A stretch of DNA of 64,000 nucleotides from Rhodanobacteraceae bacterium (GCA_016717705.1 JADKFD010000003.1:62001-126000), one strand, 5' to 3'. Shown: positions 8,468 through 18,771, counted from the first letter of the stretch. Notes: generated by a model not told the origin, from the sequence alone. Made by a program: numbers and translations.

Positions 8468-8555
8468 GTAGGTCACGTTGGCCGTGCTTTTCGGCCTACG
8501 TGACATTGAGGGCGCGATGTCACGTAGGCCAAGAAGCATGGCCAACGTGACCTAC
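8468..8555. repeat. Inverted pair of GTAGGTCACGTTGGCC hairpins
   Basis: Two imperfect hairpins, 8468-8504 and 8519-8555, face each other: the left begins GTAGGTCACGTTGGCC and the right ends GGCCAACGTGACCTAC. Each also has an inner GGCCTACGTGAC arm. This is a dimeric GTAG-REP of the class seen at 7542-7621. It lies between purN and the gene for the DUF3108 protein on the same strand. Confidence 0.8.
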
Positions 8556-8595
8556 GTCCTACAAGAGCAGAAAAAGCAGCGGCGCAAGCTCCGCT

Positions 8596-9229
8596 CTACA
8601 GAAAGCGGAGCGGCTCGACGAGTTCAACGCCATCCACAAATATTCTCCCGTCGTCGAGGCGCACGCGGCGCTGCGCAAACAGGCGCACGGCTGCCACCAG
8701 CAAGCGGTGCTCCTCAGGCAACAAGCGCGCGGCGAGGCTGTCGGCGGTGTCGCCGGGCTCGATCGGCACGCGCACCTGCATCAGCACCGGGCCGCCATCC
8801 AGCACCGGCGTGACGAAGTGCACGCTGGCGCCGTGTTCGCTGTCCCCGGCCTGGATGGCGCGCTCATGCGTATGCAGCCCCTGGTACTTGGGCAGCAGCG
8901 AAGGATGGATGTTGATCAGGCGGCCGCGCCACTGCTCGACGCTCGCGGCGCCGAGCACGCGCATGAACCCGGCCAGTACCAGCAGTTCGGCACCGCTGGC
9001 CGCTACTGCCGCAAACAGTGCCTGCTCGAACTCCGCCCGGTCAGGGTAAAGTCGGGGTTCGAACACCTGGGTCGGAATTCCGGCCGCGGCGGCAAGCCCG
9101 AGACCTGGCGCGTCGGCCTTGTTGGAAAAGGCCCCCACCAGCGCGATCGGCAGATCGCGCTGGCTGGCCTTGATCAAGGCCAAAAGATTGCTGCCGCGCC
9201 CGGACAGCAGCACCGCAACCCGCAGCGGC

Positions 9230-9246
<17 letters not shown>
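8596..9246 (-). CDS. purN: Phosphoribosylglycinamide formyltransferase PurN
   Basis: Transfers a formyl group from 10-formyl-THF to GAR, step three of purine synthesis. The 216 residues show the SGRGSNL phosphate-binding loop, the catalytic Asn and His in INIHPSLLPKYQGLHTH, and the Asp in VTPVLDGGPVL. The start is GTG at 9244-9246, giving VSASTEPLRVAVLLSGRGSN; no ATG is available in this frame near the domain. It overlaps the 3' end of purM by 17 nt, indicating coupled translation. Confidence 0.95.
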
Positions 9247-10270
<1,024 letters not shown>

Positions 10271-10309
10271 CGACTGTAGATCCCGCAATTTGATGGCGCG
10301 GAGCATAGG

Positions 10310-10416
10310 GTAGGAGCGAGGTGTACGTCGCGACCGGCAGTGATGTAGGAGCGACATGTACGTCGCGACCGGCGCATTGGTTCGCCCGGAAATCGCGACG
10401 TACACGTTGCTCCTAC
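10310..10416. repeat. Three GTAG-REPs in the purM/DUF2066 divergent region
   Basis: Two direct copies, 10310-10335 and 10345-10370, begin GTAGGAGCGA and contain the palindrome TGTACGTCGCGA. A third, inverted copy occupies 10392-10416 and ends GCTCCTAC. Together they can form alternative long hairpins. They sit in the divergent promoter region between purM and DUF2066, where they could affect transcript initiation or 5' stability; that is inference. Confidence 0.85.
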
Positions 10417-10489
10417 AACAGCGCGACGATTTAGCGCAAACCCAACCCGACTGCCATACTTCACGCATCGTCACCGCCCGGTTGTCCGC

Positions 10490-11512
10490 ATGCGCTGGTT
10501 CTGCCTGCTGTTGCTCACGCTGTCCCTGTCGGCCCCGCTGGCGGCTTCTGACCTCTACACCGGCGAAGTGCCGGTAGCGAGCCAGGATGAAGGCGCGCGC
10601 ACGGAAGCGATGGCCGCGGCGCTCAAGCAGGTGCTGGTCAAGGTCTCCGGCGACCCGGCGGCGGGTGAGCGTCCCGCGGTGCAATCGGCGCTGGCCAATC
10701 CCGCGCCGCTGATCCAGGCCTTCTACTATCGCCAGGACGTCGATCGCAGCGGGCCGACGCCGGCGCTCAAGCTCTACTACGCCGCCAACTTCGAACCGCG
10801 CGCGATTACCCGCTTGCTGGCGGCCAGCGGCCTGTCGCAGTGGGCCCGCGAGCGTCCGAAACTGATGGTATGGGTGGTCAGCGACAGCGGCGGCACGACC
10901 CGTTTCCTTGACGACCCGCAACTGGCGCCTTTGCTGCGCCGCGCCGGCGAACGCGGCATCGAACTCACCGCGGCGACCATCGGCGACGACGACGCCAGCA
11001 GTGCGCTGGTGCTCGATGTGGAGCGCGGATCGATCGCCAACCTGCGCCCGGTGGCCAGCAGCTACGGCGCGCCGGGCGTGCTCGCCGGGCGCCTGTACCA
11101 CACGGCCGACGGCGTACTCGGACGCTTTGCCTACGGTGACGGCGAGCGCGAGGAGAGCTTCGAAGTGCGCGGGTCCGATCCGGCCGAGACCCTGCGCGCT
11201 GCCGCCGACGAAACCGCCAATCGACTCGCTTCGCGCTACGCTTTTGCCGCCGCCGACAGCACCCCGGCGGCGGTCTCGGCGGTCGTCCGCAATATCCGCA
11301 GTGCCGGCGATTTCGCACGGGTGCAAGCGTATCTGGCGTCCTTGTCGGTCGTCAGCGAAATCCGCCTCAGCAGTGCGGCGGCGGACTCGATGAACCTCGA
11401 CCTGATGGTAGCCGGCGGCGCCGAACGCCTGCGCCAGATCGTGGCCCTCAACGCGGTTCTGACAGTCGCTGGCGATTCCAGCGACGGCGCGGTCGTGCTG
11501 GACCTGAAGTGA
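10490..11512 (+). CDS. DUF2066 domain-containing exported protein
   Basis: A 340-residue secreted protein of unknown function. A clean signal peptide (MRWFCLLLLTLSLSAPLAAS) is followed by the DUF2066 domain, which includes YTGEVPVASQDEGARTEAMA, an ALKQVLVKVSGD core and FYYRQDV. DUF2066 proteins are commonly encoded beside purM in gammaproteobacteria, exactly as seen here. It appears to head a four-gene run with the phosphatidyltransferase, perM-like and hda genes, spaced by 13 nt or overlapping. Confidence 0.88.
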   Translation: MRWFCLLLLTLSLSAPLAASDLYTGEVPVASQDEGARTEAMAAALKQVLVKVSGDPAAGERPAVQSALANPAPLIQAFYYRQDVDRSGPTPALKLYYAANFEPRAITRLLAASGLSQWARERPKLMVWVVSDSGGTTRFLDDPQLAPLLRRAGERGIELTAATIGDDDASSALVLDVERGSIANLRPVASSYGAPGVLAGRLYHTADGVLGRFAYGDGEREESFEVRGSDPAETLRAAADETANRLASRYAFAAADSTPAAVSAVVRNIRSAGDFARVQAYLASLSVVSEIRLSSAAADSMNLDLMVAGGAERLRQIVALNAVLTVAGDSSDGAVVLDLK

Positions 11513-11525
11513 GCCGACGGCGCCG

Positions 11526-12119
11526 ATGACGCAAGCCCGAAGCCGACTGCGCCACCTGCCCAATGCGCTGACCATCCTCAGACTGCTGATGGCGCTGCCG
11601 ATCGCAGCCCTGGTGGTGGCTGACGAGAGCGTTGCAGCGATGTCCTTGTTCATCGCCGCCGGCATCTCCGATGGCCTCGACGGCTGGCTGGCCAAACGCT
11701 ACGGCTGGCAGACCCAACTGGGTGGCTGGCTCGATCCGCTGGCCGACAAGGCCCTGGTACTCTCGGTGTGCACGGCGCTGATGCTGCACGGCGACCTGCC
11801 GCCCTGGCTGTTCGCGCTGATCGCCATCCGCGATGCGGTGATCGTCGGCGGGGCTCTGGCGTTTCACTTCAATTTTGCGCCGCTGTATGCCGCGCCGACC
11901 TTGCTTGGCAAACTGACCACGCTGGCGATGCTGCTGCTGGTGGTCACCCTTCTGTGGCACAACATCAGCGGCGACGTGGTGGTCTGGTTGGTCGACGGAT
12001 TGATCTATGTTTGTACCGCCCTGCTGCTCGCCAGCGGGATCGATTACGTGCGCCGCTGGAGCGGCAAGGCGCGCCGCATTGCCAGGCATGCGGCAAACCA
12101 ATCGGAGAGACGCCCATGA
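11526..12119 (+). CDS. CDP-alcohol phosphatidyltransferase (PgsA-like)
   Basis: Integral membrane enzyme of phospholipid synthesis, probably making phosphatidylglycerol-phosphate from CDP-diacylglycerol and glycerol-3-P, though a cardiolipin synthase role is possible. The CDP-OH-P motif reads DGLDGWLAKRYGWQ followed by GGWLDPLADK; the usual Ala-Arg is Ala-Lys-Arg, a tolerated variant. The 197 residues contain about five TM helices. Its stop overlaps the next start in ATGA. Confidence 0.87.
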   Translation: MTQARSRLRHLPNALTILRLLMALPIAALVVADESVAAMSLFIAAGISDGLDGWLAKRYGWQTQLGGWLDPLADKALVLSVCTALMLHGDLPPWLFALIAIRDAVIVGGALAFHFNFAPLYAAPTLLGKLTTLAMLLLVVTLLWHNISGDVVVWLVDGLIYVCTALLLASGIDYVRRWSGKARRIARHAANQSERRP

Positions 12120-13348
12120 GTGCGACCCATCGTTGGCAACTGCTGGCCATCCTCATCGGCATCGGCGTCCTGCTGTATCTGCTCGGGCCGGTGCTGACGC
12201 CATTTGCGATGGCGGCACTGCTCGCTTATCTCGGCGACCCGCTGGTCGATCGCCTGCAGACGCGCGGCCTGAGCCGCAGCGCATCGGTGTCGATCGTGTT
12301 TGCGGCGATGACTTTGGCGCTGCTGCTGCTGCCGTTGATCCTGATTCCACTGCTGGAAACGCAGATCACCACCTTGGTCGAGAAATTGCCGCAGTACCTG
12401 GGCTGGATTCGCGAACGCCTGATGCCACTTTTGGTCGAACGCCTCGGCGTCGACCCGGCGCTGCTCGGCACCGACCAGATCGTCGACATGCTGAAAGCGC
12501 ACTGGCAACAGGCCGGCGGCATCGCCACCACGGTGATCAAGTCGGTGTCGCAGTCGGGTCTCGCCATCATCGGCTGGATCATGAATCTGCTGCTGATTCC
12601 AGTTGTCACCTTCTATTTCCTGCGCGACTGGGACCAGATGATCCTGCGTGTACGCGAACTGCTGCCGCGCAACGTGGAGGCCCGTGTGGCCGAACTTGCA
12701 CGGCAGTCCGATGAGGTGCTGAGCGCCTTCCTGCGCGGCCAGATCGCGGTGATGCTGGCGCTGGGGCTGATCTATTCGATCGGCCTGTGGCTGGCCGGCC
12801 TGAAGCTGGCATTCCTGATCGGCATGGGTGCCGGCCTGCTCAGTTTCGTGCCCTACCTCGGCGGCATCCTCGGTGTCGGCGGCGCCGTGATCGCGGCGCT
12901 CGTCGAGCATCATGACGTGATCCACGTGGTCTACGTCCTGATCGTCTTTGGCATTGGCCAAACACTGGAAGGCTTCGTGCTGACGCCGTGGCTGGTCGGC
13001 GATCGCATTGGACTGCATCCGGTAGCCGTGATCTTCGCCATCCTCGCCGGTGGCCAACTGTTCGGTTTCATCGGCGTTTTGCTGGCGCTACCGGTCACCG
13101 CGGTGCTGATGGTCATCCTGCGCCATGTGCATGAGCGCTATGTGCAGAGCGATTTGTATCGGGAGGGAGCGACCAAACAGCCGGGACTCGGGACCCGGGA
13201 CCCGGGACCCGGTCCGAGCCCGCAAGAGACCAGTGACACGCCAAGCCCAAGCGTCCAGACGCTCGGCATGCCCGCGGATTCAGGAGCGGCGGGTCCCGGG
13301 TCCCGGGTCCCGGGTCCCGGCGACGGCACGCCGGCAGACACCCAATGA
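12116..13348 (+). CDS. AI-2E/PerM family transporter
   Basis: A membrane protein of about 410 residues in the AI-2E transporter-like (PerM) family, with eight predicted TM helices; transported substrates are mostly unproven. Conserved segments include LLIPVVTFYFLRDWD, FLRGQIAVMLALGLIYSIGL, FVPYLGGILG and LTPWLVGDRIGLHPV. The start ATG at 12116 follows GGAGAG and overlaps the upstream stop. The last 55 or so residues (from about 13180) are Gly/Pro-rich and encoded by an inverted GGGACCC repeat, so the native C-terminus was probably shorter. Confidence 0.9.
   Translation: MSATHRWQLLAILIGIGVLLYLLGPVLTPFAMAALLAYLGDPLVDRLQTRGLSRSASVSIVFAAMTLALLLLPLILIPLLETQITTLVEKLPQYLGWIRERLMPLLVERLGVDPALLGTDQIVDMLKAHWQQAGGIATTVIKSVSQSGLAIIGWIMNLLLIPVVTFYFLRDWDQMILRVRELLPRNVEARVAELARQSDEVLSAFLRGQIAVMLALGLIYSIGLWLAGLKLAFLIGMGAGLLSFVPYLGGILGVGGAVIAALVEHHDVIHVVYVLIVFGIGQTLEGFVLTPWLVGDRIGLHPVAVIFAILAGGQLFGFIGVLLALPVTAVLMVILRHVHERYVQSDLYREGATKQPGLGTRDPGPGPSPQETSDTPSPSVQTLGMPADSGAAGPGSRVPGPGDGTPADTQ
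13183..13320. repeat. Inverted GGGACCC heptad arrays inside the perM 3' end
   Basis: The left arm 13183-13212 is four 7-nt units (one GGGACTC, then GGGACCC copies). The right arm 13291-13320 is GGGTCCC repeated four times, its reverse complement. The 78-nt spacer is unremarkable. Both arms are read through in the perM frame as Gly-Thr-Arg-Asp-Pro-Gly-Pro and Gly-Ser-Arg-Val-Pro-Gly-Pro. This shares its design, not its word, with the other heptad elements in the window. Confidence 0.85.
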
Positions 13349-14013
13349 ACCAGCTCCCCCTCGCCCTGAGCGGGCTGGGTCCGCCGGGTTTCGAGCAGTT
13401 CTGGGCTGGCAACAACGAGCTGGCGCTGGCGCGCCTGCGCGCACTGGCGCAGCGACCGGGCGCGGATCAGGTGCTGCTTGGCGGCGCCGAGGGCAGCGGC
13501 AAGACGCATCTGCTGCTCGCCACCTGTGACGCGGCGCGCCAGGCGGGATGCAGCGTCGCCTATCTGCCCTTGTCCCGGCTGGAGCCCGAATCGCTCACCG
13601 AACCGGTCGATGCCGACCTGATCGCTGTCGATGATGTCGACCTTGCCCTGGCCGGGCGCGGATTGGCACAGTGGCTGTTCACCCAGATCAATCGACAGCA
13701 CGACCGCGGCCACGCACTGCTGCTGGCCGCGCGCGGTCAGGTCTCCGACGCCGTCCTGCCGGATCTGGGATCACGCCTGGCGCAGGCGCAGGCGTTGTAC
13801 CTGAATTCGCCGGACGATGCCGCGCGCAGAGCCATCCTGTTGCACCGCGCCAGCTGCGCCGGGATTCCGCTGGAGCCCGCCGCAGCCGACTACCTGATGC
13901 GGCACGCGCATCGCGACTTGCGCTCGCTGCTGGCGCGACTGGCCGAACTCGATCGCGAAGCACTCGCGCGCGGCAGGCGCATTACGGTGCCGCTGTTGCG
14001 TGAGCTGGGCTGA
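13345..14013 (+). CDS. hda: DnaA regulatory inactivator Hda
   Basis: AAA+ DnaA paralogue that, bound to the DNA-loaded sliding clamp, stimulates DnaA-ATP hydrolysis to prevent re-initiation. The N-terminal QLPLAL (residues 3-8) is the expected beta-clamp-binding motif; Walker A is GGAEGSGKTHLL, Walker B LIAVDDVD, and the sensor/lid region YLMRHAHRDLRSLLARL. At 222 residues it has no DnaA-type DNA-binding domain. Its ATG overlaps the perM stop, so it is expressed with that gene. Confidence 0.95.
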   Translation: MNQLPLALSGLGPPGFEQFWAGNNELALARLRALAQRPGADQVLLGGAEGSGKTHLLLATCDAARQAGCSVAYLPLSRLEPESLTEPVDADLIAVDDVDLALAGRGLAQWLFTQINRQHDRGHALLLAARGQVSDAVLPDLGSRLAQAQALYLNSPDDAARRAILLHRASCAGIPLEPAAADYLMRHAHRDLRSLLARLAELDREALARGRRITVPLLRELG

Positions 14014-14838
14014 GGGTGATCGGCGGCGCATAGATGCGCCCGGCTGGGCGTGGACGGAAGCACGGCGCCGTGGCGATGAACTCGGGATCATGGTTGCGCG
14101 TATCCCAGGCCGGAACCGCCGCCAGCGGCAGCGTCGACTGGTCCTTGGGATCGGCCGCCGCCTGTCCCGAGGCAATCGCCAGCGCAACGCGCCGATCCAG
14201 CATGGCCAGCCGTCGGCTGGCATCCAGCCGATGCCAGCCGGCATCGCAAAGATGAACTGCGATCACCTTGCTGGCCTGCAGATCATGCGGGCGACAATGG
14301 CGCAACTCGAACAGCGCGTGGCCGATCACGTAGACCTGCGCGCGTTCCCAGCGCGCGCGCCGCTCGGTCAGCAGACCGAGCCAATCGTGCGCCTGCAAGG
14401 CCTCGATCAGCGCGCCATCAGCGCTGACCAGCACCGTCCCGGCCTCGTCGATATGGGTCAGCGCCTGCTGGCGCCGGGTGCGCTGCTTGGGGCCGACCGC
14501 GCGGATACCGTCCAGCTGGGCTTGATGAATCGCCCACTTGGTGCACGGCCATTGCAGCCACATCAGCGCACCGTAGAGATCGTGCAGCGAGTCGCGGCGC
14601 ATCGCGATCTGGCGCCGCTCGCCGATGCGCTGCTCGTAGCTCAGACCGTCGTCGAGCAGACGCCCGTCCTGCTCGACAAAACGCAATCGCCCGGCATCGC
14701 CGTCTGTGCGCGCCGATTGAACTCCGCGAGGGCTGCGTCCCAGGGCAGTTCGAACAGTCCGGCGAATTCGGCAAGTTGCGCGAACAGCGGATCTGAAGCC
14801 GGGAATCGCGGACTGGTCGGCGTTGGGCTGGAATCCAT
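13982..14838 (-). pseudogene. DUF3025 domain protein, frameshifted as read
   Basis: A protein of about 285 residues and unknown function, split by one missing base near 14687-14700. The upstream frame (ATG at 14836-14838) gives MDSSPTPTSPRFPASDP and continues to QTAMPGD. The downstream frame carries RFVEQDGRLLDDGLSYEQRI, RRDSLHDLYGALMWLQWPCTK and the C-terminus. The total span, 857 nt, is one short of a multiple of three. The motif DSLHDLYGALMW is typical of DUF3025. Its 3' end overlaps hda by 32 nt, tail to tail. Confidence 0.82.
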
Positions 14839-14862
14839 GTTCAGGCAGCGAGGCAGGACGTC

Positions 14863-14924
14863 GTGAGCGCAGCGAACCGCATCGATGGCCGCCTTTCTCG
14901 ATCGATGCGGTTCGCTGCGCTCAC
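14863..14924. repeat. Perfect 24-bp inverted repeat upstream of the DUF3025 gene
   Basis: GTGAGCGCAGCGAACCGCAT plus CGAT (14863-14886) is exactly inverted at 14901-14924 across a 14-nt loop. The same word stands alone at 48690-48714. It lies between rimO's 3' end and the start of the DUF3025 gene, both on the minus strand, and could act as a bidirectional terminator-like hairpin, though no T-tract follows. Confidence 0.8.
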
Positions 14925-14931
14925 CGGCACC

Positions 14932-16317
14932 CTACGCCAGCACACCGTGCAGATCGTGCTCGTCGGCGTCGAGGATCCTGACGTCGACGAATTGGCCGAC
15001 CTGCAAGACCCCGTCGCCACGTGCGATTTCGGCTTTGCGCGCCGTCGACGCTGGTGCCGACTTGCTGGCCTTGCTGCGCCGCCCGAGCTTGATCACGACC
15101 GTGCCATCGATCTCCGGCGCATCGGCGCTGCTGCGGCCGATGGCGACGCTCGGGCCGACTTCGTCGAGCAGCACCCGCTGCACGCTGCCGATCTTGGCCT
15201 GCAGGCGCTGCGCGCTGATCGCGGCCTGTTTCTCCATGAAGCGCTGCAGGCGTTCCTGCTTGAGTTCCTCGGGCACCGGATCGGGCAAGGCATTGGCCGC
15301 AGCGCCTGCAACCGGCGAATAGGCGAAGGCGCCGACGCGGTCGAGCTGGGCCTCGTCGAGAAAATCCAGCAGTTCCTCGAACTCGGCCTCGGTCTCTCCG
15401 GGAAAGCCGACGATGAAGGTGCTGCGCAGCGTGATGTCCGGGCAGATCTGGCGCCAGGCGCGCACACGCTCGATGTTCTTCTCGCCGCTGGCCGGGCGCT
15501 TCATCAACTTCAGGATGCGCGGATTGCTGTGCTGCATCGGGATGTCCAGATACGGCAGCAGCTTTCCTTCCGCCATCAACGGCACCACCTTGTCGACATG
15601 CGGATAGGGGTAGACGTAATGCATGCGCACCCAGATGCCAAGCTCGCCGAGCGCGCTGGCCAGATCGAGAAAGCGCGTCTGCCGCTTGTTCCCGCGCCAT
15701 TCGCGCTCGGCGTACTTGAGGTCGACGCCGTAGGCGCTGGTGTCCTGCGAGATCACCAGCAGTTCCTTGACGCCGCTCCGCGCCAGCTTTTCGGCCTCGA
15801 TCAATACCTCGTCGATCGGCCGGCTCACCAGGTCACCGCGCATCGACGGGATGATGCAGAAGCTGCAGCGGTGATTGCAGCCTTCGGAAATCTTCAGGTA
15901 AGCGTAGTGACGCGGCGTCAGCTTCAATCCTGCCGGCGGCACCAGATCCATGAAGGGATCGTGCTGTGGCGGCTTCTGCGTGTGCACCGCGTTGAGCACC
16001 GAAGCGTAGTCCTGCGGCCCCGAGATCGACAGCACGCCGGGAAACTTCTCGCGGATCAATTCCGCGCGCGCGCCCAGGCACCCGGTGACGACCACCTTGC
16101 CGTTCGCCGCCATCGCCTCGCCAATGGCGTCGAGTGATTCCTCGACCGCCGCATCGATGAAGCCGCAGGTGTTGACCACGACCACATCGGCCGAATCGTA
16201 GCTGGGCACGATGGCATAACCTTCCGCGCGCAACTGCGTCAGGATGCGCTCGGAATCGACCAGGGCCTTGGGGCAGCCTAAGCTGACGAAACCGATCTTG
16301 GGAACGACAGCAGACAT
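14932..16317 (-). CDS. rimO: Ribosomal protein S12 methylthiotransferase RimO
   Basis: Radical-SAM enzyme that methylthiolates the conserved Asp of ribosomal protein S12. The 461 residues comprise an N-terminal UPF0004 cluster-binding domain (FVSLGCPKALVDSE, NTCGFIDAAVEES, VVTGCLGAR), the radical-SAM CNHRCSFC motif, and a C-terminal TRAM domain. The last part is slightly long, with a Lys/Ala/Ser insert before the final strand. ATG at 16315-16317 is the natural start. The open frame continues upstream without a stop into tsaB. Confidence 0.94.
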   Translation of the reverse strand: MSAVVPKIGFVSLGCPKALVDSERILTQLRAEGYAIVPSYDSADVVVVNTCGFIDAAVEESLDAIGEAMAANGKVVVTGCLGARAELIREKFPGVLSISGPQDYASVLNAVHTQKPPQHDPFMDLVPPAGLKLTPRHYAYLKISEGCNHRCSFCIIPSMRGDLVSRPIDEVLIEAEKLARSGVKELLVISQDTSAYGVDLKYAEREWRGNKRQTRFLDLASALGELGIWVRMHYVYPYPHVDKVVPLMAEGKLLPYLDIPMQHSNPRILKLMKRPASGEKNIERVRAWRQICPDITLRSTFIVGFPGETEAEFEELLDFLDEAQLDRVGAFAYSPVAGAAANALPDPVPEELKQERLQRFMEKQAAISAQRLQAKIGSVQRVLLDEVGPSVAIGRSSADAPEIDGTVVIKLGRRSKASKSAPASTARKAEIARGDGVLQVGQFVDVRILDADEHDLHGVLA

Positions 16318-17202
16318 CGGGTGCACCAGAAAAGTGGGGCGTGGAGTATAGCCGCCCGGCGGCACTGACCTGGCGGCGACTTTGGCGTGCGCCGGCTTGC
16401 CGCCGCTCCGGCGGCTCTTGCCGCGCAAGTGGGATCCCAGCCGTCGGCCACGAGGCCAAGCCGGCGCAGCACTCAGAAAGCTGCTGGCCCAGGGGTACAT
16501 CGGCGCGCGGCTGACGCCGCGCTCCGCTTCGGTCTGCGCCACCTTGTTGCGCAGGTACATCGGCAACGCCGCGTGCGCCGGCACGCCCAGACCCGCGCGC
16601 AGCGCGCGCGCGCCGAGGCGGGCAACGGCAGCGGCATGCGGCATCGCACTGTGGCGGAAAGCATCCAGCCGGTAGCCAAAGCGCCGCTCCAGCGCGGCAC
16701 GATGCACGCGAAAGCCCGGCCCGAGCGCGCACCAGACATCGTCGCCGGGAAGCGCCAGCGCATCGGGCGCCACCAGTTCCTCATCGCCGATCGGCACCAC
16801 CAATCCGTCCTCGTCGACCGCAAAGTAGCCGGCGTAGACCTCACCCATGCGCGCATCGGCCAGCGCCAGCATCGGCGTTGCCGCGTCGCGATCGAAAGCA
16901 CCCTGGGCCAGCGCCGCCAGCGACGAGATCGGCAGCGCCGGAATGTCCAGGCCATAGGCGATGCCCTGCGCCGCGGCGACCGCCATGCGCACACCGGTGA
17001 AAGCGCCCGGTCCGCAACCGAAAGCCACCGCGCTGAGGTCGAGCTTGGACACCCGCGCATCCGCCAGCACCTGGTCGATCAGGGCGAGCAGGTGGTCTCC
17101 ATGACGCGTTCCACGGTCCTCGATCTGCTCGTGGATCGACCCGCTGGCATACACCGCCACCGACAGGATTTCGGTCGAGCATTCGATCGCGAGGATGTTC
17201 AT
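16318..17202 (-). CDS. tsaB: tRNA t6A biosynthesis protein TsaB, without its own stop codon
   Basis: Partner of TsaD in making the N6-threonylcarbamoyl modification of A37 in ANN-decoding tRNAs. The start MNILAIECSTEILSVAVY, FGCGPGAFTGVRMAVAAAQG and ALADARMGEVYAGY are diagnostic. The family ends near residue 230 (PMYLRNKVAQTE, about 16513), but no stop occurs there: 65 low-complexity codons lead in frame to the RimO start. The result is either an unusual 756-residue fused product or a lost stop through sequence error. Its ATG overlaps the creD stop. Confidence 0.9.
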
Positions 17203-18557
17203 GGCGTGTCAGCGTTCGACTGCTCGGTGGGGGCGGCACTGTACCAGTCGAGACGCCGCGTCAGGTACATCGCCAGGGCCAGCAGCAACGCCAGGCCGAT
17301 CGCACCGAGCAGCAGGGACAGTTCCTCGGCACGGATCAACACCAGCAGGAAGCCATATAGCGTCGCCAGCACCGTGGCGCTGAGGGCGCCGCGCCCCCAG
17401 CCGTGCAGCACCGCGGCCGAGTAGCCGCCGACCATCGCCACCACCGCGCCTGCGGCCAGCAGGTAGGCAAGGACGAAGCCGAGGTGCTCGGACAGCGCCA
17501 GCAACAGCAGGTAGAACACCGCCAGCGCCAGGCCGACGAGGGCGTAGTGGAAGGGATGCAGGCGCACGCCGACCAGCACCTCGGTCAGGAACAGCGCCGC
17601 CATCGTCAGCGCCAGTACCAGGATGCCGTATTTGGCGCTGCGCTCATTTTGCTGGTAGAGGCCACCGGGCTCGACCAGCGCCACGCCGACCGCCTGCGCG
17701 CCCCAGCCGGCCAGCGCATCGGCGCTGCTGATCACCGCGGGAATGCCGGTCGACAAGTCCATCAGGCGCCAGTCGGCGCTGAAGCCGGCGTCGCTGACCT
17801 CGCGCTGGCGCGGCAAGGCGCCACCGGCGAATCCGGGGTGCGGCCAGTCGCCGCTGATGGCGACCGCGAACTCGGCGGCATTGGGAATCACGTCGAGCGC
17901 ACGTGCGCCGGCCAGTTCCAGCTCGACGGCGAAAGGCAGCGCCTCGGCGGTCGCGGTCGTTGGCGCCAGCACACCGGCCAGTACCGGTCTCTGGTTCTGC
18001 GCGTAGTCGCCGGCCTGCAGATTCCAGCGCTCGGCGGTGGGCTTCAGTTGCAGGGCGACGCCGGCCACATCGAATCGTCGGATCTCGCGCAGTCCGGTCA
18101 GATCGCCCGGCGCAAACAGCAAGCTGAGCTGCTGCAGCGTCCAGGTGTCCGGTTCGTCGAGGTTGGCGGTCACCAGTTGCGGCAGGAAGCTGCCGTCGAT
18201 GCGCATCTGCGCGGTGTAGATCGGCAACGCGTGAATGCCGAGCTTGCGTGTTTCCACCTTGAGGGTGGCCTTGACCTCGGCGCTGGCGGCTGACAACAAG
18301 CGCTCGCGACGTTCGCGCACCACCGCGCCATCCTTGTCCAGGCGATCCCGGAAGTACTCGAAGCGCAGCAGCGGCAGCAGCAGTTGCTGCTCACGACCCC
18401 AGCCCGCGGCAATCCGGTCTTCCGCTTCGCGCGCCAGACCGGCGCGCTCCTGCACCAGGTCGTAGATCAGACCCAGCGGGATCAGCAGCAACAGCGACAG
18501 GACGCCGAGGACGAACAGCTTGAAGGTGGTCGAGGAGGCGAAGGCGATGCGGGACAT
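17199..18557 (-). CDS. creD: Inner-membrane protein CreD
   Basis: A 452-residue inner-membrane protein of the CreD family (E. coli 450), linked in enterobacteria to the CreBC two-component regulon and colicin E2/envelope phenotypes. One N-terminal TM helix (FVLGVLSLLLLIPLGLIYDLV) is followed by a large periplasmic domain with FLPQL, then five or six C-terminal TM helices starting YGILVLALTMAALFLTEVLVG. No creB or creC lies nearby. Start at 18555-18557; longer open sequence upstream lacks family similarity. The stop overlaps tsaB by ATGA. Confidence 0.9.
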   Translation of the reverse strand: MSRIAFASSTTFKLFVLGVLSLLLLIPLGLIYDLVQERAGLAREAEDRIAAGWGREQQLLLPLLRFEYFRDRLDKDGAVVRERRERLLSAASAEVKATLKVETRKLGIHALPIYTAQMRIDGSFLPQLVTANLDEPDTWTLQQLSLLFAPGDLTGLREIRRFDVAGVALQLKPTAERWNLQAGDYAQNQRPVLAGVLAPTTATAEALPFAVELELAGARALDVIPNAAEFAVAISGDWPHPGFAGGALPRQREVSDAGFSADWRLMDLSTGIPAVISSADALAGWGAQAVGVALVEPGGLYQQNERSAKYGILVLALTMAALFLTEVLVGVRLHPFHYALVGLALAVFYLLLLALSEHLGFVLAYLLAAGAVVAMVGGYSAAVLHGWGRGALSATVLATLYGFLLVLIRAEELSLLLGAIGLALLLALAMYLTRRLDWYSAAPTEQSNADTP

Positions 18558-18771
18558 GGGCGCGCTCAGGGCGGGAGTCGAGCACAACATGCGCCTTTCC
18601 TGCATGCCGTGTCTGGCCGCGAACGGTCTGCGAGCGGGCGAATGCGGGCGTGGTGCGGGCGCTGGCCATGCCGGTGACGATCGATGGTTCGCTGGCCGGC
18701 CAGTGAAGATCAGATGAAAGCCGACGACAGCTTTTCGGGTCTTGATCAGCACCCAGGCCCCGAGAACCGCC

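Noticed and set aside
14932..17202. Confident annotation of a natural TsaB-RimO fusion protein
   Set aside because: The linker has no domain character, and single-base errors are frequent in this window, so they are listed as separate genes.
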